This document shows positions 1 through 7,633 of a stretch of 13,102 nt of DNA, in pieces; within the stretch, counting starts at the first letter, position 1, and every line of letters begins with the position of its first letter. Both the position numbers and the translations under genes were made by a program. Origin of the DNA: JAAYJK01 sp964531295 (lineage in GTDB: Bacteria; Bacillota; Syntrophomonadia; Syntrophomonadales; Syntrophomonadaceae). A model generated the notes under the pieces. The model saw nothing but the letters and a program-made list of their open reading frames with translations. It made no database searches and was not told the origin of the DNA. The DNA lies in assembly GCA_964531295.1 (NCBI GenBank), contig CAZHHJ010000057.1:1-13102 (forward strand), given 5' to 3'.

Positions 1-11
1 TTTTATAGTAC

Positions 12-661
12 CTACTCTATCAAGGGAAAACACCCTGTTTCAGCAGGGGAATCAAGATTGCGCCCATTTTCTATAAGAGCGGCAGCTTGATAGTCGTAAC
101 AAATAATGATGGGGGACGCAAAGGAGTTGATTTTAAGGAGGTTCTTATCATGGATTGAAGCCAACAGCTTGATGGCCTTGGTCAAAGAATAATTTTCGCC
201 TTCCAGACCGTAAGACATGGCAGCGGTCAACATCTGTACATTACCAGGCGTATAAAAAAAGGCTACTTCTTGTTGGGTAGCCAATAAATCGCTCCAACTG
301 GCAACTACAGCATCGGTTTGATCACGGTCTACCGCAATAATCACTGTGGCCAGATACTGCGGGTACCAGTATTTGGCAATCCCTGTTTCAAGTGCACCGA
401 CAGCTTGCGGGTCAAAGGCTTCCGCAATGGCTCCGGAATCTAAAATGAAATAGGCTTTATTATCTGATTGCCGGGTCGTTAACGCAGGCAAGATTTGTTC
501 CACAACTTTTGGATACAACGCATAATCATCCAGATTACATATAACTAAATGGGAGTTCGTTTCTTTGGTACAGCCAGAAAAAAGACGATGCCTATTAAGA
601 TGGTAACCAAACCAATTAGTATTCTTGAATGCTTGATACAATGAGCAAGGTGGGCTTTCAA
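12..661 (-). CDS. Solute-binding-protein-like lipoprotein, apparent frameshift in signal peptide
   Basis: This is probably the secreted, lipid-anchored binding component of an ABC importer, substrate unknown. The ribosome site GGAGGGGG (669-676) lies 7 bases before a TTG at 661-659. Reading from that TTG gives a basic start and a hydrophobic stretch (ILIGLVTILIGIVFF), but this frame stops at 547-545 after 38 codons. The rest of the protein, starting at a lipobox-like FSGC, is in another frame. One extra T in the T6 tract (578-583) would join them into VFFSGCTKE, with Cys at about residue 31. An ATG at 689 also opens the downstream frame, but it lies upstream of the ribosome site and its N-terminus looks unnatural. 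The mature part has solute-binding-like segments: ATVIIAVDRD, then WSDLL, and PIIICYDYQAAALIENGR near the end. The C-terminus is abrupt and may hold a second indel. This could be a pseudogene, a reversible homopolymer switch or a sequencing error. Confidence 0.6.
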
Positions 662-714
662 AAAAACACCCCCTCCAACGAAAAACCATTAAAGCAGGCC
701 ACCACTTATATGAT

Positions 715-720
715 ATTATA
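715..720 (-). promoter_or_regulatory. Possible -10 box upstream of the lipoprotein gene
   Basis: On the minus strand TATAAT occurs about 54 bases before the TTG start of the lipoprotein gene, inside an AT-rich gap. No convincing -35 hexamer is seen 16-18 bases upstream, so the gene may instead be co-transcribed with the receiver-like gene at 749-1150. Confidence 0.3.
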
Positions 721-748
721 TACCAACCCTAATTTATTTGTGGATTTA

Positions 749-1150
749 TCAAAATGCTGCCAATTTGGCAAACAAGTATTTCAATGAAGCATCATAAAAC
801 ACAAAATCGTCAACAATTTTCTTGTTCTTGGCTTCGGTTGCCATTTTACGGCTTGCACCATCATCTTGCGAAACCAGCAACAATAGATGGCAATTGGGCA
901 AGCCCTTATGCAATCTTTCGCAAAAAGACAGGGGCATTTCTTTTTCTTGTGTATCACTACTATCCATGCCCTCCAGACAAGCCATATCAATCAACGCCAC
1001 ATCAATCTCAAAAATTTCCGCATCCAATAAAGCCTGATGCGAATTAAGCAACAAAAAAAGCTCAGAATCCCAGTCTGGCATAGCTTTCATTGCAGCCGCA
1101 AGGCTTTGGGCAAGTATTTTATTGGACGTGATTAAGGCAATTTTTTTCAT
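749..1150 (-). CDS. Degenerate response-regulator-like (pseudo-receiver) protein
   Basis: This is a 133-residue protein with the hydrophobic rhythm of a CheY-like receiver: strand 1 KKIALITSN, a central strand ending in VALID55, and a later strand LLLLVS94. The usual acidic pair after strand 1 is replaced by S9-N10. The conserved Lys near the last strand is replaced in VFYD. Asp55 and Ser94 remain. It therefore probably cannot be phosphorylated normally and may act as a protein-interaction domain. The family assignment is inference from fold pattern; no output domain is present. The ATG at 1150 is chosen because MKKIALITSN is a natural N-terminus; an in-frame ATG at 1192 would add 14 residues. 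Neither start has a clear ribosome site. It lies 87 bases upstream of the lipoprotein gene on the same strand, so the two could be co-transcribed. Confidence 0.6.
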   Translation of the reverse strand: MKKIALITSNKILAQSLAAAMKAMPDWDSELFLLLNSHQALLDAEIFEIDVALIDMACLEGMDSSDTQEKEMPLSFCERLHKGLPNCHLLLLVSQDDGASRKMATEAKNKKIVDDFVFYDASLKYLFAKLAAF

Positions 1151-1183
1151 GTCAATAATATACCAAAAATAGTATGCACTTAC

Positions 1184-1208
1184 ACTAGCCATATCGGCTA
1201 GTCTTTTT
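1184..1208 (+). terminator. Hairpin with T-run, terminator-like
   Basis: ACTAGCC, a 5-base loop ATATC and GGCTAGT form a 7-bp stem (1184-1202), followed by CTTTTT. In shape it is a weak intrinsic terminator reading rightwards. No plus-strand gene precedes it, so it may instead block antisense transcription, or lie in the 5' region of the minus-strand receiver-like gene as an operator or mRNA hairpin. Confidence 0.3.
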
Positions 1209-1236
1209 GTTACACCGGGACGTTCTTTTTGTAACA
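1208..1236 (+). repeat. Short palindromic repeat, GGGGACGGTTCTT family (diverged)
   Basis: Arms TGTTAC (1208-1213) and GTAACA (1231-1236) flank ACCGGGACGTTCTTTTT. The core matches the other copies in the window with small changes, while the arms are unique to this copy. It lies between two divergent genes, unlike the other copies, which are at gene 3' ends. Confidence 0.6.
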
Positions 1237-1281
1237 GGTTATAGCGGGACGTCAGTCTGTGTCCGTCTGCTGCGAATCATT

Positions 1282-1310
1282 TTGATAAGCCGTATTATAA
1301 AAGTTATAAT
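1282..1310 (+). promoter_or_regulatory. Sigma-A promoter of the Ca2+-ATPase gene
   Basis: TTGATA (1282-1287), a 17-base spacer and TATAAT (1305-1310) make a nearly ideal housekeeping promoter. Transcription should begin near 1317, giving an untranslated leader of roughly 57 bases with no obvious riboswitch. The ribosome site AGGAGG is at 1357-1362. The pump is thus probably strongly and constitutively transcribed unless a repressor acts here. Confidence 0.75.
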
Positions 1311-1373
1311 TATTAGGTGATTCTTAGGCCAAACATTTAGTTCCCTAAAAATAGATAGGAGGCAGGATAAGAC

Positions 1374-4031
1374 TTGCAGCCACACAACAAAGATCAATCC
1401 GCAGTTTTGCATCAATTGCAAGTAGGCGCTTCCACCGGGCTGAGCAACGAGGAAGCGTTAAAACGATTGACAGAGTATGGCGAGAATAAACTGGAGGAAG
1501 GCAAAAAAATAACCGCTTTCCAGCGTTTTCTGACCCAATTTAAAGATGTCATGATAATCATCCTGCTGCTCGCGGCAGCCATTTCTTTTTCCGTAGCCTG
1601 GCATGAAGGTGAGGGCTTTTATGAGCCTTTTTTGATTTTATTGATCGTGGTTTTAAATGCCATTATCGGTGTGGTCCAGGAAGGTAAAGCGGAACAGGCG
1701 CTGGAAGCTTTAAAATATCTTTCGGCTCCCCAGGCCCGGGTCACCAGGGATGGCAGGGAGATGATCATCGATGCGCCCAAACTGGTGCCCGGTGACATCA
1801 TTAGTTTGGAAGCCGGTGATTATGTGCCGGCTGACAGCCGCCTGATCAGCTCCAATAGTCTGAAATCAGAAGAATCCGCATTGACCGGTGAATCAGTCCC
1901 GGCGGAAAAGGATGCGTCTGCCATCGTGGAAGCCAATGCCCCACTGGGAGACCGTTTCAATATGCTTTATTCCGGATGCAGCATTACTTATGGTACTGCC
2001 AAAGCGGTGGTTACTGCAACCGGGATGAAAACCGAGATGGGCAGGATCGCCGATCTTCTCAAATCGGAAGTTGAATCGCTAACCCCGCTCCAGCAGCGAT
2101 TGGCTGAGTTGGGCAAATATATCGGGTTCCTGGCATTGGCCATTTGTGCGGTGATTTTCGTGATCGGCCTTCTCAACGGCATGGCCATACTCGATATCTT
2201 CATGATTGCTGTAGCTTTGGCGGTTTCTGCCATTCCCGAAGGTTTGCCGGCTATTGTTACCGTAGTCCTGGCCATTGGCGTTCAGCGGATGGTTAAGCAG
2301 AATGCGATCATCAGGAAACTGCCTGCGGTGGAGACACTGGGGAGTGCTTCCGTGATTTGTTCAGATAAAACCGGCACCTTGACCCAGAACCAAATGACTC
2401 TGGTGAAAGCATTTGTCGCTGCTGATAATCTATTGGAAGATATCAATGAAAACAATTCCCCGGCGGTCAGAAAACTTTTGCAATTCGGGGCCCTGTGTTC
2501 TGATGGCGCAGTCGAAATTGATGCAGACGGCCAGGAAAAACATATCGGTGACCCTACGGAAACTTCCATTATAATGGCGGCCTTTAAAAACGGGATGTCC
2601 AAAGAAGATTTAAATCGTCAATTCCCTCGTCAGGCAGTTTTGCCCTTTGATTCTGATCGAAAAATGATGAGCACCATTAATCAGATCGGGGTAAAGAATA
2701 TTTTGATCGTAAAAGGTGCCTTTGATATTCTGGCGAAAAGATGTAGTGAAGGAGACCTGGAAGCCGGAAGCCGCTGCAATGATGAAATGAGCCGGGAGGC
2801 CTTACGGGTGCTGGCGGTTGCCTATAAGGAGATACCTGAGGTTCCGGCTGAATTAAAAGCTGATGAACTGGAAACAAGCCTGACCTTTATGGGTCTGGTC
2901 GGCATGATTGACCCGCCTCGTCCGGAAGCCCGAGAGGCTGTTGCCATTTGCCGGGCAGCCGGGATCAAACCGGTCATGATCACCGGCGACCATGCGATCA
3001 CTGCCTCCGCTATTGCCAAGGAAATGGGGATACAGCTGGAAGGAGACGAAGTCGTCAGCGGGATCGAACTGGCGGCAATGAGCGATGAAGAACTGTATGA
3101 CCGGGTGAATCATATCTCCGTCTATGCCCGGGTAACGCCGGAGGATAAAATCCGCATCGTCCGCGCCTGGCAGAAGCAAGGGGCAGTGGTTTCCATGACC
3201 GGCGACGGGGTCAATGATGCCCCGGCCTTAAAAGCAGCGGATATCGGCTGCGCCATGGGCATTACCGGCACTGACGTTGCCAAGGGGGCGGCAGATATGG
3301 TCCTGACCGATGATAACTTTGCCACCATTGTGGATGCAGTCAGGGAAGGCCGAGGAATCTATGATAACATCAAACACACGGTGGGCTTTCTACTGGGAAC
3401 TAATATCGGTGAAGTACTGGTAGTCTTGATTGCCATGCTCATGTGGCAGGTTTCCCCTTTCTTGGCAGTGCAACTGCTGTGGATTAATCTTGTTACTGAC
3501 AGTCTTCCGGCCATGGCTTTAGGCATGGAGCCTGTAGACGAAGATATCATGAAGCGCAAGCCCAAAGCGAAAGAAGAAAGCATATTCGCCCATGGCTTCG
3601 GTATGAGAACTGCTTTGCAAGGAATTATGTTTGCTGTGCTTACTCTGATCGGCTTTACCTATGTCTGGGGGCTTACTGGAGATATTGTGGCTGCCCGTAC
3701 CATGGCCTTTATCGTCCTGGCCGGAACTCAGATATTCCATGCTTACAATATGCGTTCCGTTCACTCCTTATTCAAAATCGGCTTTTTCAGCAATAAATAT
3801 CTGAATGGAGCTGCCTTTCTCTCTCTGGCCATGATCTGCTTGGTCGTCTTTGTTGAACCTTTAGCCAAAGTCATCGGTCTCACCAAACTGTCGGGTGAAA
3901 TGTATCTGGCTGCCTTGGGATTAGCTATACTTCCAATCGTTGTCCTAGAATTATTCAAAGGGATCGGTGTTATAGACCAGGGGGACGGTTCTCATAGGGG
4001 TCAATCGGAAGTTTTGGGCACGAAACAATAA
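1374..4031 (+). CDS. Calcium-translocating P-type ATPase (P2-type, SERCA/PMCA-like)
   Basis: This inner-membrane pump uses ATP to export Ca2+ from the cytoplasm. All P-type landmarks are present in its 885 residues: actuator TGES (171-174), M4 AIPEGLP with Glu289, phosphorylation site DKTGT (Asp331), nucleotide-site KGA (447-449), TGDH (537-540) and the hinge TGDGVND (609-615). Probable Ca2+ ligands are Glu289, Asn677 and Glu680 in M5 (TNIGE), and Asn705, Thr708 and Asp709 in M6 (NLVTD). In M8 the position of SERCA Glu908 appears to be Gln786, as in plasma-membrane Ca2+-ATPases, which fits one Ca2+ per cycle; this is inference. Translation starts at TTG, 11 bases after AGGAGG, and an in-frame stop at 1368-1370 excludes earlier starts. 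Residues from Asp868 onward are encoded by a palindromic repeat, so the natural end was probably near GIGVI. Mn2+ or another divalent cation remains a possible substrate. Confidence 0.93.
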   Translation: MQPHNKDQSAVLHQLQVGASTGLSNEEALKRLTEYGENKLEEGKKITAFQRFLTQFKDVMIIILLLAAAISFSVAWHEGEGFYEPFLILLIVVLNAIIGVVQEGKAEQALEALKYLSAPQARVTRDGREMIIDAPKLVPGDIISLEAGDYVPADSRLISSNSLKSEESALTGESVPAEKDASAIVEANAPLGDRFNMLYSGCSITYGTAKAVVTATGMKTEMGRIADLLKSEVESLTPLQQRLAELGKYIGFLALAICAVIFVIGLLNGMAILDIFMIAVALAVSAIPEGLPAIVTVVLAIGVQRMVKQNAIIRKLPAVETLGSASVICSDKTGTLTQNQMTLVKAFVAADNLLEDINENNSPAVRKLLQFGALCSDGAVEIDADGQEKHIGDPTETSIIMAAFKNGMSKEDLNRQFPRQAVLPFDSDRKMMSTINQIGVKNILIVKGAFDILAKRCSEGDLEAGSRCNDEMSREALRVLAVAYKEIPEVPAELKADELETSLTFMGLVGMIDPPRPEAREAVAICRAAGIKPVMITGDHAITASAIAKEMGIQLEGDEVVSGIELAAMSDEELYDRVNHISVYARVTPEDKIRIVRAWQKQGAVVSMTGDGVNDAPALKAADIGCAMGITGTDVAKGAADMVLTDDNFATIVDAVREGRGIYDNIKHTVGFLLGTNIGEVLVVLIAMLMWQVSPFLAVQLLWINLVTDSLPAMALGMEPVDEDIMKRKPKAKEESIFAHGFGMRTALQGIMFAVLTLIGFTYVWGLTGDIVAARTMAFIVLAGTQIFHAYNMRSVHSLFKIGFFSNKYLNGAAFLSLAMICLVVFVEPLAKVIGLTKLSGEMYLAALGLAILPIVVLELFKGIGVIDQGDGSHRGQSEVLGTKQ
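3975..4002 (+). repeat. Short palindromic repeat inside the 3' end of the Ca2+-ATPase gene
   Basis: GACCA, then GGGGGACGGTTCT, then a diverged right arm GGGTC. The first 18 bases are identical to the copy at 4032-4049. It is read in frame and contributes residues DQGDGSHRG to the ATPase C-terminus. The imperfect right arm suggests an older insertion than the copies at 4031-4098. Confidence 0.75.
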
Positions 4032-4098
4032 GACCAGGGGGACGGTTCTTGTGGTCACCCTGCTTTTGAGGTGACCACAAGAACCGTCCCCCTGGTTT
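4031..4098. terminator. Two head-to-head palindromic repeats forming a long hairpin between convergent genes
   Basis: A perfect 27-bp inverted repeat (4033-4059 with 4070-4096), extendable to 29 bp with a G-T wobble, surrounds a 10-base loop. Each arm is itself one complete repeat: GACCA, core, TGGTC on the plus strand (4032-4056) and the same on the minus strand (4073-4097, right arm TGGTT). The structure lies between the ATPase stop (4029-4031) and the stop of the convergent histidine kinase (4110-4108). It probably ends transcription, or stabilises mRNA 3' ends, in both directions. There is no strong T-run, so classical intrinsic termination is uncertain. A further fragment TAAACCAGGGG on the minus strand provides the kinase stop codon. 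Confidence 0.75.
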
Positions 4099-4107
4099 AC
4101 CCCTGGT

Positions 4108-6240
4108 TTAGCGGAAGAGGCTTTCCATTTGGGCCATTAATTTAATATAGTCCGTGGTTGAATAAGAATATTGCGGGTCAATGTGCTTATCAGCCGAGTT
4201 GATTTCTCCCCATACTATAATGGCAGTGTCAGGCCACATTTCCTTCAGCTCCAGTATAAAATGCTCATAAAGCAAAGCCTCTATGACAATCACCTCCGGC
4301 TCATATCTGCCGGCCAGACTTTCCAGCTCTCCCAGGCTCTGAACACGGATAAGATTAAGGCCCGTGTTCCGAAGGGCGTGTTCTAAAATCCTGTTGCTGG
4401 CGGCCAGAACTACGTCAATTTTAAGGGCTTCACCATCAAAGCCCTGATAAGGCAATAAATCTATATGAAACTCGGCCCCGCCATCAGGAACATTGCGGTA
4501 GTGGATCTGCCCCCCATGATTGTCAATAATAGCCTTTACTACTGATAATCCCAAACCAGTGCCCTGTTCTTTGGTAGTAAAAAAGGGTTGAAAGAGGTTT
4601 TCCAGCGCCTCTGCTTTCATGCCTGGTCCGTAGTCTCTAATGGAGATACTTACCGCCTTATCGTCCTGGCCTATGGATAAAAGAACTTTTCCTGCTTCGG
4701 GCATAGCTTCCAAAGCATTACGGACCAGATTCAATATAACCTGTGTTAACTGGCCGGGATCTCCCCAGATTAATGATACCGGGTCCGAATCTATAAGCAG
4801 GATTTGATGCCCATTGCCGCTGGCTTCCCCTAGCAGTAAAGGCAGCAAATCATGCAGCAGTTGTTTTAAATCAAGTGGTTCCAGGCTGATATTAGCCGGT
4901 CTTCCCAAAAGCAAAAATTCATTGAGCAGTTTTTTGATCCGGTTCAGTTCCCCTAAGACCAGGTCGCTATAGCCAGCTACTGTAGTAGGGTCTCGCTGCT
5001 TGCTTAAAATTTGCAGCAAGCCGGTGGCGGCCGATAGAGGATTGCGGAGTTCATGGGCTAGAGAGCCTACCAGGGTTGCGGTGGTTGCGAAACGTTCGGC
5101 CTTGCGTGAAGCTTCCTGCCAGCGCTGAAGATCGCTGCGGTCATTTATCAATATAATCCATCCTAGCGGACGGTCCTTCTCCATCAAAGGAGAAACCTGC
5201 CAGTCTACCCAGCGGTTCTCTTCCCCTATGATAATCATTCCCATCTGCTCAGCAACTGGAAATTTGCTGGGGGAGATGATGCAAGTCTCCCATGGCCCGG
5301 ACAGCTGAAAAACGCTTCTGCCCAGCAACTCAGATGCCGTCTGGCCAAATAGGTCTTCAGCTAACCGGTTCAAGTAAATAATCGAATGATACTGATCCAC
5401 TAATAATAAGGCACTGCCTATAGCACCTAACCACTGGTTCAGCTGAGCCTGCATCAAATTATACAATTGTTTGATTTCCAGCACGATAGAGCATTCCTGA
5501 GCCAATAAAGGCAGCAATGCATAGGCTTCCTGCTGGTCAGCAGGATTTATTACTCTTATCTGGCCACTTGACTTTCCTTTATTCAGATTTACCGCTATTG
5601 ACTTAACTTGATCTCCGGGCAGTAAGGCTAAAGTCTGGTCACCTTTGGTATAGCAGTTCACAGTGCCATCGCTGACTATGTCCAGACGGCTGGCACCAGC
5701 CTCCAGTAATATGACAGCTGCGCTTAACAGCAGATCAAAGGCTTTGTCTACTGCCTTATCATCACCCTGAAACAGGGACAGGGTAATCCTGTTCATCTGT
5801 TTCAGCATGGTTAGTTCTACAGCTTGATGTCCCGCTTTAAAACCGTCTTGCAGACAATAATAAAAATTTGTCAATAGCTCACAGGCCACCGCAGCCCTCT
5901 CATAAAAGGGTAAACTGCTGTCTAACCCCGAACAGGAACATGGCGTGGCCACCAGATACAGCATTTCATCGATGGCATAATATATAGCCGGCGAACCGTC
6001 TTCTAATTCAAAGCTGAGCAGATTAGCTTGGGGAAGTTCCGATATCAGTTCTTTTTGCCCATCCAGGCTTACTGCATTACATGGCCCGGAGCATTCTAAA
6101 CATTTTCCCCACAGCTGCAAATCTTCTTCGTAGGTGGAGTGCAAAACAATAAGCAGATGCAAGCCGCTGGCGACACTATTGATAAATTCCAGCCAGCGCT
6201 TGGCAGTAAAGGATTGCCGATGGGCTTGGATAGTTTTCAT
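4108..6240 (-). CDS. PAS-containing sensor histidine kinase with cysteine-rich N-terminus
   Basis: This predicted cytoplasmic kinase (710 residues, no membrane segment) should autophosphorylate on His396 and pass phosphate to a receiver protein. Residues 1-140 form an unrecognised region with Cys47, 50, 54, 101, 103, 120 and 129. Residues about 145-258 look GAF-like. A PAS domain covers about 262-370 (LLLVDQYHSIIYLN). The dimerisation helix carries GSLAHELRNP (His396). The ATPase part has Asn508 (NLVRNALEA), DYGPG (536-540), FFTTKEQGTGLGL (553-565). Residues about 607-710 resemble a receiver in which the phospho-Asp seems replaced by Glu (VIVIE). Ribosome site AGGAGA lies 8 bases before the ATG. 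The gene follows the KaiC-like gene by 22 bases, last in its operon. The likely partner is the divergent receiver at 8126. The cysteines suggest metal or redox sensing, but that is speculation. Confidence 0.9.
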   Translation of the reverse strand: MKTIQAHRQSFTAKRWLEFINSVASGLHLLIVLHSTYEEDLQLWGKCLECSGPCNAVSLDGQKELISELPQANLLSFELEDGSPAIYYAIDEMLYLVATPCSCSGLDSSLPFYERAAVACELLTNFYYCLQDGFKAGHQAVELTMLKQMNRITLSLFQGDDKAVDKAFDLLLSAAVILLEAGASRLDIVSDGTVNCYTKGDQTLALLPGDQVKSIAVNLNKGKSSGQIRVINPADQQEAYALLPLLAQECSIVLEIKQLYNLMQAQLNQWLGAIGSALLLVDQYHSIIYLNRLAEDLFGQTASELLGRSVFQLSGPWETCIISPSKFPVAEQMGMIIIGEENRWVDWQVSPLMEKDRPLGWIILINDRSDLQRWQEASRKAERFATTATLVGSLAHELRNPLSAATGLLQILSKQRDPTTVAGYSDLVLGELNRIKKLLNEFLLLGRPANISLEPLDLKQLLHDLLPLLLGEASGNGHQILLIDSDPVSLIWGDPGQLTQVILNLVRNALEAMPEAGKVLLSIGQDDKAVSISIRDYGPGMKAEALENLFQPFFTTKEQGTGLGLSVVKAIIDNHGGQIHYRNVPDGGAEFHIDLLPYQGFDGEALKIDVVLAASNRILEHALRNTGLNLIRVQSLGELESLAGRYEPEVIVIEALLYEHFILELKEMWPDTAIIVWGEINSADKHIDPQYSYSTTDYIKLMAQMESLFR

Positions 6241-6262
6241 GTGCAGCTTCTCCTTTGAAAAT

Positions 6263-7633
6263 TTAGATAATGGTGGTACCGCTATCGCTGATTAGCAGTT
6301 CTCTTAGGGCATCAGAATGCGAACTGCCGCGCATCTTGATTACCCGCACATACCTTCTAAGCGTGGATTCCTGCTGTATATGTTGCAGTAGTATTAAGTT
6401 GTCGCAAATATAGCTGATTCCATGTTTGGTCAATCCAGCCTCCTGGTTGGATGGTGATTCATGGGTAAGTAATATGCTCACCCCCTGAGTCTTTAGATAA
6501 TCACAAAGCGACCATATATAGTCGGTGTATTTAATCTTGTCGGCCATGCCTACTTCAAAAGAAGAAATGGAATCAACAATGACCCGGGTGGCCCCTGTCT
6601 TTTTCACCAGCTGTTGAATATGATAAATATGTTCATCAACATTTAATTCGATAGGCGACACGAAGATAATCGTCAGTTGGCCTGTATCTGCAAAAGGCTG
6701 CAGATGCAAGCCCAGTTTGGATGCATTCCGCAGCAGCTGAGACGGATTCTCTTCAAAGGAAACATAGACAACACTTTCCCCTTGCAATAGGCCGGATTCT
6801 ACGAAATTCAAGGCTATAACTGTCTTGCCTGTCCCCGGCCCCCCGGAAATCAGGGTGGCAGTGGCCTGGGGTATTCCGCCGCCCATCATCTGGTCCATAT
6901 TCTCAACACCCATAGATATCCTGGTATTGGAGTCGGGATAATCCTGGTTGCACACCATCGGATTAACCCGCGGGAATATCTCTATTCCCTGTTCAGATAT
7001 GGTGAAGGCATTTTGTCCAGCTATGTATTTGGTCCCTCTCATTTTTAGGATACGCAGGAAGCGCTGCTGGTACTTTCTTTCTTCATTACCGTTCAGATAA
7101 ATAATCCCATCGACGATGGCACCTTCCGGGCGGTCTTCGAGATCTTTCTCGGAATAGTCACCGATAAGTACGGTGGTACATCCCCAGGTGGATAACTTGC
7201 TGGTCAAGTCCAAAATAAACTCGCGGGTGCCGGTCAATGATCCGATGATTTCTGCAAAACTCTTAATGGTATCAATAATTATCAGGCGGGGCTGATGGGT
7301 CTTGAGCAGATTATCTACCACGGTTAATGCTTGCATATATCCACTGGTTCGCAGAGGGCTGCCCAAATCAACATATATAACCGAGGACTGAACTTTTTTT
7401 ACGTCAAAATAGGAGAATTCCTGTTGAAATTTGAGAATTTTGTGCTGTGGCTCACTCAGAGTAGTCAAGTAGATGCACTTGAAATCATCGGCAGCATTGT
7501 GAAACATTATCTGATGAGCAAGAATTGATTTCCCCGAGCCGGGACGACCTGCTATAAGGATGGCCGATCCTTCCGGGATACCGCCTTGTATGATACTATC
7601 CAGCATCTCTATACCGGTTGAAATTCGCTTCAT
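6263..7633 (-). CDS. KaiC-like two-domain RecA-fold ATPase
   Basis: The 456 residues contain two tandem KaiC/RAD55 ATPase domains. Domain 1 has Walker A G29RPGSGKS36 and Walker B ending in Asp121. Domain 2 has Walker A G264GPGTGKT271 and Walker B ending in Asp354. Aligned by eye with cyanobacterial KaiC, the catalytic Glu pair is kept in domain 2 (SFE294E295) but domain 1 has TTLSEP instead, as in many non-clock KaiC-like proteins. At the KaiC autophosphorylation site (Thr426, Ser431, Thr432) this protein has Thr402, Ser407 and Tyr408. It ends just after LLISDSG, lacking the C-terminal tail that KaiA binds. It probably forms a nucleotide-dependent hexamer that regulates a partner. The ATG overlaps the upstream stop as ATGA (translational coupling), and the histidine kinase follows 22 bases on. 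A circadian role is not implied. Confidence 0.9.
   Translation of the reverse strand: MKRISTGIEMLDSIIQGGIPEGSAILIAGRPGSGKSILAHQIMFHNAADDFKCIYLTTLSEPQHKILKFQQEFSYFDVKKVQSSVIYVDLGSPLRTSGYMQALTVVDNLLKTHQPRLIIIDTIKSFAEIIGSLTGTREFILDLTSKLSTWGCTTVLIGDYSEKDLEDRPEGAIVDGIIYLNGNEERKYQQRFLRILKMRGTKYIAGQNAFTISEQGIEIFPRVNPMVCNQDYPDSNTRISMGVENMDQMMGGGIPQATATLISGGPGTGKTVIALNFVESGLLQGESVVYVSFEENPSQLLRNASKLGLHLQPFADTGQLTIIFVSPIELNVDEHIYHIQQLVKKTGATRVIVDSISSFEVGMADKIKYTDYIWSLCDYLKTQGVSILLTHESPSNQEAGLTKHGISYICDNLILLQHIQQESTLRRYVRVIKMRGSSHSDALRELLISDSGTTII

Noticed and set aside
1201..1373. Riboswitch or metal-responsive leader before the Ca2+-ATPase gene
   Set aside because: Only a decayed repeat, a promoter and a ribosome site are visible; the leader after the predicted start site is too short and shows no paired aptamer-like helices.
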